Virus record (IMG/VR): IMGVR_UViG_3300027754_003625
Span: 1-22,587 of that record
Origin: a virus
DNA: 22,587 nt
Direction: 5' to 3' (one strand)
The notes under the pieces were generated by a model. The model had not been told where the DNA came from. It did not search any database and saw nothing but the letters and a program-made list of their open reading frames with translations. The translations under genes were made by a program, and so were the position numbers. The stretch's first letter is position 1. Each line of letters starts with the position of its first letter. Positions 15,285 to 22,095 of this stretch are shown in pieces.

Positions 15285-17324
15285 ATGATAGAATCAAAAG
15301 ATGGTAACGAACCTATTAAAGATAAAAGAAGTAGTGGTGATTCTGCCACACCTGTTTTAGACAACTTTAGTAGAGACCTAATTAAATTAGCTGAAGAAGG
15401 TAAATTAGACCCTGTAATCGGTCGAGAGAGAGAAATAACAAGAATTGCTCAAATCCTTTCAAGACGGAAGAAAAATAATCCAATCATTATCGGTGAACCA
15501 GGTTGTGGTAAAACCGCAATTGCCGAAGGATTGGCAATTAAAATTTTTAACGGAGATTGTCCAAGAAATTTAATGGATAAACGAATATTATCTTTAGATA
15601 TGACTTCAATAGTTGCTGGAACAAAATATCGTGGACAATTTGAGGAACGTATGAAGGTAATCATTGAAGAACTTCAAAACGCACCAAGTATTATTATTTT
15701 TATCGATGAAATACACACAATTGTTGGTGCAGGTAATTCATCTGGTTCAATGGACGCATCAAATATCTTTAAACCCGCACTTGCAAGGGGAGAAATCCAA
15801 TGTATTGGGGCAACAACTTTAGATGAGTATCGTAAGAATTTTGAAAAAGACGGAGCCTTAGAAAGACGATTCCAAAAGGTAATTGTCGATTCCGCAACAA
15901 AAGAGGAAACAATCCAAATCCTACAACACAGTAAAGAGAGATACGAAAATTATCATAAAGTAAAATATTCTGACGAAATCTTATCACTATGTGTTGATTT
16001 AGCTGAACGATATATCACAGATAGAGAATTTCCAGATAAGGCGTTCGATATTATTGATGAGGTTGGAGCTAGAAGTCAAGTTGAGGTGAAGATGCCCGAA
16101 ATTATTGAGAAGTTAAAAGAACAGGCTCAGGACATTAAACAAGAAAAACTTAATGTTGTTAAAAAACAAAACTATGAAGAGGCCGCAAGTCTAAGAGATA
16201 AGGAAAGACGAATTTTAGATAAGTTAGATTCAGAAAAGAAAAAATTTGAGTCTGAATTACAAACACAAAAGAAAGAGGTCACTGTCGAATTGGTATACGA
16301 AGTTGTTTCAAATATGACTAAGATTCCACTATCTAAATTAAATGCTAATGAGACTCAATTATTGGCCAAATTAGACGAAAGATTAGGTAGTAAAGTTATT
16401 GGTCAATCTGAAGCGGTGTCAAGAATTGCAAAGTCTATTAGAAGAAATAGATTGGGTATTAAAGACCCTAACAAACCAATTGGGTCTTTTATTTTCTTGG
16501 GGTCAACAGGTGTTGGTAAAACACATTTGGCAAAACAATTGGCTAAAGAAATGTTTGGTAGTGAGGAGAATTTGATTAGAATGGATATGTCAGAATTCCA
16601 AGAAAAACATACCATATCTCGTTTAATTGGCGCTCCTCCAGGATATGTTGGTTATGATGAAGGAGGACAATTAACCGAACAGGTTAAAAACAAACCTTAT
16701 TCTGTAATCTTATTTGATGAGATTGAAAAAGCAAACAAAGACATCTTTTCAACATTGTTACAAGTATTAGACGATGGTCATATCACTGACGGATTAGGTA
16801 GAAAAATTAATTTCAAAAATTGTGTCATCATTATGACTTCAAATATTGGAGTTAAAAAACTACAAGATTTTGGAACAGGAGTTGGTTTTAAAACTTCATC
16901 AAACACTTACGTTAAGGAAGAACATAAACGAGACATGTTGAAAAAAGAACTTCAAAAATTCTTTGCTCCTGAATTTTTAAACAGAATTGACGAGGTCGTT
17001 ATTTTTAACACATTAAAACGAGATGAAGTTAAACAAATCGTTAAATTAGAAATGGATAAACTTTGTGAAAGATTAGTTAAATTAAAATATAATATAACTT
17101 ATGATGAATCCGTATTGGATTTAATTTCAGAAGTTGGTTTTGATGAAACCTATGGTGCAAGACCATTAAAGAGAGCTATCCAAGACAAAGTTGAGGATTT
17201 TATTTCTGAAGAAGTTTTAAAAGGAGTTATTTTTGAAGACCTTAGTTATATTCTATATGTCGATAACACCGATGTTAAACTAAAGATAGTTAAAAAGACT
17301 AAAAAGAAAAAAGGGGAAAATTAA
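15285..17324 (+). CDS. ClpC-like AAA+ unfoldase lacking the N-terminal domain
   Basis: A 679-residue protein with two AAA+ modules as in ClpA/ClpB/ClpC. Module 1 has Walker A GEPGCGKTA (70-78) and Walker B IIIFIDEIH. A UVR-like helical insert, QNYEEAASLRDKERR (about 290-325), typifies ClpC rather than the long ClpB coiled coil. Module 2 has Walker A GSTGVGKTH (406-414), Walker B VILFDEIEK and the pore-loop motif GYVGYDE. VGF at 533-535, in SNIGVKKLQDFGTGVGF, sits where ClpC carries its ClpP-docking loop. The usual N-terminal Clp_N repeats (about 150 residues) are absent; only 25 polar residues precede the first module. It could dock on host ClpP without host adaptor control. The ATG has an AT-rich leader and no Shine-Dalgarno; a strong terminator follows. 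Confidence 0.95.
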   Translation: MIESKDGNEPIKDKRSSGDSATPVLDNFSRDLIKLAEEGKLDPVIGREREITRIAQILSRRKKNNPIIIGEPGCGKTAIAEGLAIKIFNGDCPRNLMDKRILSLDMTSIVAGTKYRGQFEERMKVIIEELQNAPSIIIFIDEIHTIVGAGNSSGSMDASNIFKPALARGEIQCIGATTLDEYRKNFEKDGALERRFQKVIVDSATKEETIQILQHSKERYENYHKVKYSDEILSLCVDLAERYITDREFPDKAFDIIDEVGARSQVEVKMPEIIEKLKEQAQDIKQEKLNVVKKQNYEEAASLRDKERRILDKLDSEKKKFESELQTQKKEVTVELVYEVVSNMTKIPLSKLNANETQLLAKLDERLGSKVIGQSEAVSRIAKSIRRNRLGIKDPNKPIGSFIFLGSTGVGKTHLAKQLAKEMFGSEENLIRMDMSEFQEKHTISRLIGAPPGYVGYDEGGQLTEQVKNKPYSVILFDEIEKANKDIFSTLLQVLDDGHITDGLGRKINFKNCVIIMTSNIGVKKLQDFGTGVGFKTSSNTYVKEEHKRDMLKKELQKFFAPEFLNRIDEVVIFNTLKRDEVKQIVKLEMDKLCERLVKLKYNITYDESVLDLISEVGFDETYGARPLKRAIQDKVEDFISEEVLKGVIFEDLSYILYVDNTDVKLKIVKKTKKKKGEN

Positions 17325-17340
17325 TTCCCCTTTTTTTTTT
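17307..17340. terminator. Bidirectional terminator between the clp-like and peptidase genes
   Basis: Stem AAAAAAGGGGAA / TTCCCC followed by T10, with a 6-nt loop containing the clp stop codon. Read on the minus strand it is followed by a T-rich run as well, so it can end both convergent genes. Confidence 0.9.
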
Positions 17341-18166
17341 AATCAAATAGTATGTAATTATTTTTTGGTTTAGGGGTAAAGGAATGTTTTGTATACCCCA
17401 ATTTCTCAATCATTTTTTTACCTGTTTCGATTCCACTATAAACATCTTCGATTACAACATATTCGTTTGGTGTGTGATAATTGTAATACCCGATTGCAAA
17501 ATTAATACATGAAAAATCAAAAAGTTGTTTTAACGCATATACGTCAGTATAGGGGTGAGATTGGTATTTTTGTCTTTTCTCAAATCCCTCTGTCAACACC
17601 TCATCACAAGATGTAAAAAATTCAGTATCTCTATCAAATAATTGAACCCCCATACAAAATTCGGAAACCATCCAATTACCAGGAGCATCGAATTCAATTG
17701 CATAACCAACATTTTTAAAGAAATTTTTATCGGCCTTTCTTGAGCCATGACAACCTGTTTCTTCAGATACAAAGAACGCAGCCTTTAAGTTAGGAAGTTC
17801 TTTTAATAACTCCAAACAAGCATAAATTCCACATTTGTCATCACCACCAATACCTGTTGGATTACCCTTATCATTATACGCCTTTAAGGACGGTTTCATT
17901 TGATTCTGAGCGTTTGGTAATAACCCCTCACGAATATTGATTGTATCGATGTTATGGACGGTATCAGTATGTGCAACAACACATGGAAAATATTCAATAT
18001 TTTCATCGGTTTGTTTTGTTGCGTAAATGTTAGACATTCCATCAACAAAAAACGGGATATTGTTTTCAGATAACCAATTGGTTATAAACTTAACCATTTG
18101 TTCTTCTTGGTACGTTTTGGATGGAACGGACAAAACACTCTTTAAAAGTTCGTAGTCTCTTTGCAT
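17339..18166 (-). CDS. Zinc metallopeptidase, M20/PepT-like
   Basis: A 275-residue member of the M20-type (M20/M28/M42 fold) di-zinc aminopeptidase/carboxypeptidase group. Metal-site segments are in the expected order: VVAHTDTVH (H66, D68), GIGGDDKCGIYA (D109 or D110), FFVSEETGCHGS (E135 catalytic base, E136 metal), AIEFDAPG (D160), and NYHTPNEYV (H231). Spacing and the SEETG motif resemble PepT-type tripeptidases, but the protein is shorter than PepT (about 410), and no dimerisation domain of normal size is evident between E136 and H231. It may degrade peptides released by Clp-type proteolysis and supply amino acids; that is inference from its neighbour. The ATG is 9 nt beyond the stop of the upstream 467-residue gene, so they are co-transcribed, and the terminator at 17307-17340 follows. 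Confidence 0.9.
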   Translation of the reverse strand: MQRDYELLKSVLSVPSKTYQEEQMVKFITNWLSENNIPFFVDGMSNIYATKQTDENIEYFPCVVAHTDTVHNIDTINIREGLLPNAQNQMKPSLKAYNDKGNPTGIGGDDKCGIYACLELLKELPNLKAAFFVSEETGCHGSRKADKNFFKNVGYAIEFDAPGNWMVSEFCMGVQLFDRDTEFFTSCDEVLTEGFEKRQKYQSHPYTDVYALKQLFDFSCINFAIGYYNYHTPNEYVVIEDVYSGIETGKKMIEKLGYTKHSFTPKPKNNYILFD

Positions 18167-18175
18167 AACACAAAG

Positions 18176-19579
18176 TTAAACCCTTTTTCGGAAATTCAAT
18201 ATTTTATTTTCAAATAATTCAGGATTATGTAGGAAATCTTGGAATTCCTCAAGAGTATAACTTCTTGGTTCACCTTTACCATTTCTTATCTTATAGTAAG
18301 TTAAAAATATTTTATTAGTTAATGGGTCTAATTTTGTAACTTTAAATCCTTCATTATTATCCCCTCTTTTTAAACCATAATATCTATTTAAATCGTATTG
18401 TGATAAAACTTTATCAATTATTTCTCTAAATTTAGTTAGATTTGGATACTTATTACTATCCTCAATTTCTTCTAATATTTTTTCTAATTCATACTTTGCG
18501 TTTCTATTAACAGAATCGATATCTAAATTTCCACTACCATACTCGTACATAGAGTCCTCATAAGGACCTACCGACAATGTATGGCCAATCGTTGATAACA
18601 TCTCTGTTAAGTCCACATGTCTTTCTTTTGAAATATTATACATTGCCAATAAGACATTAACGGTTGTTACATATGAGTAGAAACACCCTGACTTGTTAAA
18701 TAACCCGTAATTTTGAAATGGGTCACATAAATCTTCTCGTATTTCCTCCTCAGCCGCTTCTTGCATTGCGGAATCTTTTTCATGAGAGTAGTCATCAATA
18801 ATGTTGTCAATTTGTCTATTAAAAGCGTCTCTCAATAATTCTGAAGCATCCTTATATTGGTCGTCATCCTTAAGTTCTGCAATGTCAGGTTTAATATAAA
18901 TTAAGATTTGTTTAATTATCTCAATGTTTTCCTCATTAAGCTCCTGCATTAAATAACCCTCATCCCAATCTTGATATCCCATATCACTTTGGTAAAACAT
19001 TGAGTCGTAATGGTATGATGAACTAAATAACGATTTTAAAAACCATATATCCCCCTCACCTAAATCAAATAATTTAAAATAGTCCTCATAGTCGTCAAAT
19101 TTAAGTGTAATCATACTTTTACCAGGAGTGTTCTTGTTAAATTTGAATCCCCCAATTAATCCATCAATATCAGATAACTTATATACATCAATTTCTTCCC
19201 CACCACTAATTCTCTTTAATGCCCCATAAATGTTACTAACACCAATCAAGTCGTAAATTTTGTCAGTAATCTCAGGAAATTTATCAAGAATATCAGTAAT
19301 TGTTAAACTATTGTTGTCATAACCAATATATTCAATTAATCCTTGATGTGGTTTGTGAATTAAATACGATAATGTCGGAGTAAGATAATCACCTTCTTTA
19401 TCAACAATAATATAATTATCGGCATCAAGATATCTTTTATAATATTTAGAAAAAAATGGAGGCCCAAAATATTTTGCGGACTCCAAAGTGTTACATTTTA
19501 ATAACATAACCTTATCATCTTCATAGAAGATTTGACTACCGTCATAAGCTTCGTTTTTGTTTTCCTCTGTCTCTGCCAT
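18176..19579 (-). CDS. Uncharacterised large acidic protein (467 aa)
   Basis: Not recognised. It is an acidic, Tyr-rich globular-looking protein (KYYKRYLDADNYIIVDKEGDYL near the N-terminus, DYEDYFKLFDLGEGDIWFLK in the middle, a long acidic helix at KDSAMQEAAEEEIREDL, and a C-terminal segment EGFKVTKLDPLTNKIFLTYYKI). No catalytic motif, signal peptide or membrane helix is seen. The frame extends 22 codons further to a TTG at 19645, which would run through the tmRNA promoter. The first ATG at 19579 is preferred, directly preceded by an AT-rich stretch (GATATAAAT). The extension (KFSKYLFDIN) reads plausibly as protein, so the start is not settled. The peptidase gene follows after 9 nt. Confidence 0.75.
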   Translation of the reverse strand: MAETEENKNEAYDGSQIFYEDDKVMLLKCNTLESAKYFGPPFFSKYYKRYLDADNYIIVDKEGDYLTPTLSYLIHKPHQGLIEYIGYDNNSLTITDILDKFPEITDKIYDLIGVSNIYGALKRISGGEEIDVYKLSDIDGLIGGFKFNKNTPGKSMITLKFDDYEDYFKLFDLGEGDIWFLKSLFSSSYHYDSMFYQSDMGYQDWDEGYLMQELNEENIEIIKQILIYIKPDIAELKDDDQYKDASELLRDAFNRQIDNIIDDYSHEKDSAMQEAAEEEIREDLCDPFQNYGLFNKSGCFYSYVTTVNVLLAMYNISKERHVDLTEMLSTIGHTLSVGPYEDSMYEYGSGNLDIDSVNRNAKYELEKILEEIEDSNKYPNLTKFREIIDKVLSQYDLNRYYGLKRGDNNEGFKVTKLDPLTNKIFLTYYKIRNGKGEPRSYTLEEFQDFLHNPELFENKILNFRKRV

Positions 19580-19606
19580 ATTTATATCAAATAAATACTT
19601 TGAAAA

Positions 19607-19637
19607 TTTGTTATCGTCAGATTTATTCGTATATTTG
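19607..19637 (+). promoter_or_regulatory. Host-type (Bacteroidota) promoter of the tmRNA gene
   Basis: TTTG at 19607-19610, a 19-nt spacer, and TATATTTG at 19630-19637 match the Bacteroidota consensus TTTG / TAnnTTTG exactly. Transcription would start near 19644, about 19 nt before the mature tmRNA 5' end. Confidence 0.8.
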
Positions 19638-19647
19638 TAAAACAATA

Positions 19648-19658
19648 GTTCTTTAACA
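19648..19658 (+). promoter_or_regulatory. boxA-like antitermination element in the tmRNA leader
   Basis: GTTCTTTAACA in the leader, close to the E. coli rRNA boxA (TGCTCTTTAACA). Comparable GTTCTTTGAA sites follow two promoters in the 22-kb region. Role inferred. Confidence 0.55.
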
Positions 19659-19662
19659 TCAT

Positions 19663-20078
19663 GGGGGTAAATTGGAATTGACTGGCATAGTTGGTTGTTC
19701 GGGGCATGTCAAGGCTGAGCTAACCTTGTAAAACTGGTTTAAATCGATACACGGCAACGTTATCAACAAACTTTCTGCAGTAGGATTAATCCGCACTGAA
19801 GAAAATGTTTCAGTAGCCTAAGGCGAAAAAAACAACGGGTAGATAGACCTATACCTAGGAACAGAACGGTCTTCATGGTGTGACATCTACCATAAAAGAT
19901 GTAAACTCTATCCAATCAGAGGATAATCAGATGGCAGAGGATAAGTTCTCAGTAAACCGAACTGTATAATAAGGGAACTGTGGGATTTCGGATTGTTAGA
20001 TTAAACAATGACCTAAACATGTAGTCCTTAATAATCGTTATGAACAACTACGAGGGTTCGAGTCCCTCTATCTCCGCA
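19663..20078 (+). ncRNA. ssrA: tmRNA (ssrA), transfer-messenger RNA
   Basis: About 415 nt, with tmRNA hallmarks. Its 7-bp acceptor GGGGGTA (19663-19669) pairs with TATCTCC (20069-20075), two pairs being G-U. The D-like start is GGAATTGACTGG. Helix 2 pairs GGTTGTTC (19693-19700) with GAACAACT (20042-20049). The 3' domain has ACCTAAACATGTAGT, matching the conserved tmRNA ACTAAGCATGTAGT, and a T arm GAGGG-TTCGAGT-CCCTC. A full CCA is not encoded (ends GCA). tmRNA rescues stalled ribosomes and appends a degradation tag. The tag frame is ambiguous: a 22-codon frame from GGC at 19753 begins GNVINK and ends ENVSVA before TAA (19819-19821); a GCA frame from 19754 gives ATLSTNFLQ before TAG at 19781. 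Hairpin 19773-19803 may be helix 5. Confidence 0.93.
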
Positions 20079-20086
20079 TTTAACAT

Positions 20087-20134
20087 TTTTGTTCTTTTAC
20101 TATATTTTGAAATATTTATAGTAAAAGAACAAAA
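20087..20134 (+). promoter_or_regulatory. 18-bp inverted repeat enclosing an ATATTTATA motif before the GIY-YIG remnant
   Basis: TTTTGTTCTTTTACTATA (20087-20104) is an exact inverted repeat of 20117-20134; the loop is 12 nt. The right arm ends in the A of the remnant's ATG, and the candidate promoter motif lies across the loop and right arm. No T-run follows, so it is not a classical terminator. Long transcripts from the tmRNA promoter would form the hairpin and hide the start codon; transcripts starting at the motif would not. Confidence 0.7.
20112..20120 (+). promoter_or_regulatory. ATATTTATA motif upstream of the GIY-YIG remnant
   Basis: AAATATTTATAGTAAAA on the plus strand, 13 nt before the ATG at 20134. 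The motif follows gene orientation here too, although the strand is opposite to most other copies. Confidence 0.5.
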
Positions 20135-20232
20135 TGCCAAGAAAAAAACCTAATTTCCACTATATCTATAAAACCATTTGTAATTTTAATCAAAAATACT
20201 ATATCGGAATGCACAGCACATCTAATTTATAG
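20134..20232 (+). pseudogene. Truncated GIY-YIG homing endonuclease remnant
   Basis: A 32-codon frame beginning MPRKKPNFHYIYKTIC and continuing to YYIGMHSTSNL before TAG. This is the N-terminus of a GIY-YIG nuclease of the SegA/SegE-like phage group (HYIYKTxC ... YYIGMHSTxNL). After the stop the sequence GATGGGTGGGTTAGAGG still resembles the next expected residues (D-G-W), then runs into a terminator, so the rest of the enzyme has been lost. The remaining fragment keeps the GIY-YIG half-motifs but not the catalytic Arg or Glu, so it should be inactive as a nuclease. It lies about 55 nt after the tmRNA gene, which was probably its past target or neighbour. It could still be expressed as a short peptide. 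Confidence 0.85.
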
Positions 20233-20276
20233 GATGGGTGGGTTAGAGGTAGAAATGTTGGTATAATCAAATAAAT

Positions 20277-20308
20277 AAAAAACCCCATCCTAATAAGGTG
20301 GGGTTTTT
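20277..20308. terminator. Bidirectional terminator
   Basis: Stem AACCCCA / TGGGGTT (plus inner CCT/AGG) followed by T7 on the plus strand; the minus-strand copy also ends in a T-rich run. It ends the tmRNA/remnant transcript and the minus-strand membrane protein gene, whose stop is at 20312. Confidence 0.88.
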
Positions 20309-20311
20309 TTG

Positions 20312-20611
20312 TTAGGATTTAAATCCCTCAATGATTTGTAATAGTTTGTCAGCTCGTTTGTCAGTATGACTTTTAGATTCTTGATGAAGTTCATTGATAC
20401 GTCTATAGATGTGGTCAACAGTAACGTCTAACTCACGTTTATTTTCGTCTAAAATTCTTTGGTCGTAATCAACATCTCTTTCATAAGATATTCTGAAATC
20501 TTCCAAATCTTTTTTTGTTCTAACAACCTTAACTAACCCCCAAACAAGAGCAACAATAAAAATTATTGCAATAATCGAAAGGACACCTAAAGTAAAATAA
20601 AATGTTTCCAT
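20312..20611 (-). CDS. Small single-pass membrane protein with a coiled-coil tail (99 aa)
   Basis: Not assigned to a family. From the ATG at 20611 the protein reads METFYFTLGVLSIIAIIFIVALVWGL, one strong transmembrane helix with a short N-terminal segment. It is then followed by KVVRTKKDLEDFR and a charged helix (ISYERDVDYDQRILDENKREL, VDHIYRRINELHQESKSHTDKRADKLLQIIEGF) predicted to be coiled coil. This resembles small phage proteins that sit in the inner membrane with a cytoplasmic rod, including some superinfection or spanin-like proteins, but no motif decides. The frame extends 10 codons upstream to a TTG, but that extension is not needed. It is flanked by terminators and therefore is probably a single-gene unit with its own promoter, none of which was clearly recognised. 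Confidence 0.72.
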   Translation of the reverse strand: METFYFTLGVLSIIAIIFIVALVWGLVKVVRTKKDLEDFRISYERDVDYDQRILDENKRELDVTVDHIYRRINELHQESKSHTDKRADKLLQIIEGFKS

Positions 20612-20680
20612 TATTTTAAGATTTTGTTTTTTATACCTCAAGGGTAATAAAATATAATGGAGAGTGTAGAAAAAGGAAAT

Positions 20681-20723
20681 AAAAAAAAGGGAGATAATGA
20701 TGGCTAGTCAAAATCTCCCTTTT
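20681..20723 (-). terminator. Strong terminator ending the RNA-gene transcript
   Basis: Perfect 11-bp stem AAAAGGGAGAT / ATCTCCCTTTT with a 17-nt loop, followed on the minus strand by T8. It is the natural end of the transcript that starts at the promoters near 22.1-22.5 kb and includes the tRNA. Confidence 0.9.
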
Positions 20724-21110
20724 AGCCTAAACATTGTCACTCGGTAAGTTCAACCCGAGGTAGTGATTAGTGAAACCTCTACCTAACTTCTATCGTGAGT
20801 TGTGATTGGTGTACAACCTAAACGTTTGTATGTTTATTTCCCTTTATTAATTTTAAGACTTAAAGGGAACGTGGTTATAACAAAATCCACATCCTATAAA
20901 AAAAGTCCTGACAATTTTTACCACTATATCACCTCAGGTTGTCGTGTCAAAGACAGATTGGTACTTATTACTTTTTATATTTTCTATGAGGTAGAATCGT
21001 GAAGTCACAAGATAAAACAAACACGCAAAGACCCAAATCATTATGTTTTCCTTCAGTTTAAACTCGTGGTGGGTGTTATGATTTAAAAAAACACGTACGG
21101 AGTCACTTAG
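20724..21110 (-). other. 387-nt tail between tRNA-Met and the terminator, no protein gene seen
   Basis: No convincing open frame on either strand. On the minus strand it contains several hairpins: TTCCCTTT/AAAGGGAA, CTCGG/CCGAG near the 3' end, and a weak CCTGA/TCAGG stem followed by T7 at about 20898-20938 that may act as an early terminator. It may be part of a further structured RNA or just the 3' trailer of the tRNA transcript. Confidence 0.5.
20898..20938 (-). terminator. Possible weak terminator after tRNA-Met
   Basis: CCTGA / TCAGG stem with a long loop, then ACTTTTTTTAT on the minus strand, about 180 nt after the tRNA. Stem is only 5 bp. Confidence 0.3.
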
Positions 21111-21183
21111 TTGCGGGAGAAGGATTCGAACCTCCGACCTAAAGGTTATGAGCCTTTCGAGCTACCAACTGCTCTATCCCACT
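21111..21183 (-). tRNA. tRNA-Met (anticodon CAT)
   Basis: Read on the minus strand the 73-nt sequence folds as a tRNA. The acceptor is AGTGGGA with TCCCGCA and discriminator A. The D arm is GAGC/GCTC with loop AGTTGGTA, the anticodon arm is AAAGG-CTCATAA-CCTTT, and the T arm is GGAGG-TTCGAAT-CCTTC. The anticodon CAT fits Met, or Ile2 if C34 is modified to lysidine. The acceptor has an unpaired 1-72 (A-A) and a G-U-type pair at 3-70. An unpaired 1-72 is a feature of initiator tRNA, but the anticodon stem lacks the three G-C pairs of initiators. CCA is not encoded. It directly follows the candidate large RNA; RNase P cleavage at its 5' end would also set that RNA's 3' end. Confidence 0.9.
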
Positions 21184-22067
21184 ATATTTGGCTATAAATA
21201 AGGCTGAGATTACACCTGTTTATGAGAAACTTTAGTAGGATTATTGATTCCCCACATATCCACTTCCTTTTGAGAAGTATTCCTCAGTGACGATTGGTTA
21301 GACCAATCACTTCTTGAGATATCAGTTACTCTCTTATTACTTAACTCTCTTCGAAGATGCCTCTCCGACTCTTCCTTATGGGAATAGAGGTTTTTGGTAA
21401 GAATACAGTCAGACTTGCGGTCTTCATGTGCAATGAACGGCTCATTACTATGTAGTCACCTTTCACTGATACCTAACGGACACTTTTGCTTATTTTTAGT
21501 TAATTTTACTTAATTTAGTATAAGTTACGTGTTGTGGATGAATCAAAGTAGCGGTCCGTTGAAGGATTCGTTCTCTTTTGGAAAACGAAATACCAAACTA
21601 CTCCGTGAGATGTCCCCATCTCCATATTTTAAGATTACTTCGTACCAAGACTTTGGTAAGTCTTTGATAAGGACAGTAGCGACACCACTCGTTCTCTATC
21701 TTACCTTTCGGTTTTAAGTCCCCTCTTATATTGGTAACCGCAATCATGTAGTTGGAGACCACATTTTTTGCTTGATACCTATGGGTTATTCTTATTGGAG
21801 TTCCCTCCTCAGACTGACAATCCACATTGCCGTTCCACCCAACCACTTTCCCTAAAGCGTTGCCCTCAGTACTAAAGGTCGGATGATATCCCACTTGTGT
21901 ACTCGACCTCGGTTTCCCAAGACGCGAACCTACTAACACTTGAAGATTCACTTTATCCCACTTTCGTGGTTTATTTAACGACCATACACGGCCGATTATC
22001 TTTTTTCAGTTATCTCAGAATCAACCCGAAGGTCTCATCATAAACATCCTGATGGATAATACAATAA

Positions 22068-22077
22068 TTCAAAGAAC
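22068..22077 (-). promoter_or_regulatory. boxA-like element in the large-RNA leader
   Basis: GTTCTTTGAA on the minus strand, just after the 5' hairpin, as boxA follows boxB in rRNA leaders. Identical to 22381-22390. Confidence 0.55.
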
Positions 22078-22079
22078 AT

Positions 22080-22095
22080 ATCGGACGTTTCCGAT
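22080..22095 (-). promoter_or_regulatory. 5' leader hairpin (boxB-like position)
   Basis: Perfect ATCGGA-AACG-TCCGAT stem loop at the very start of the predicted transcript, directly before boxA. Confidence 0.6.

Noticed and set aside
15214-15285. Host-type promoter for the clp-like gene
   Set aside because: TTTG at 15235-15238 and TATATTTA at 15263-15270 are 24 nt apart, too far, and the second box lacks the final G.
20087-20134. Classical terminator for the tmRNA
   Set aside because: The stem is excellent but no T-run follows on the plus strand; the ATG follows instead. A terminator with T7 exists at 20277-20308.
21598-21951. A 117-codon open frame on the minus strand in the large-RNA region
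   Set aside because: No ATATTTATA motif or leader, odd composition with scattered Trp and Cys and no visible domain, and it runs straight through six tetraloop hairpins. Best explained as a chance frame in less AT-rich RNA-gene sequence.
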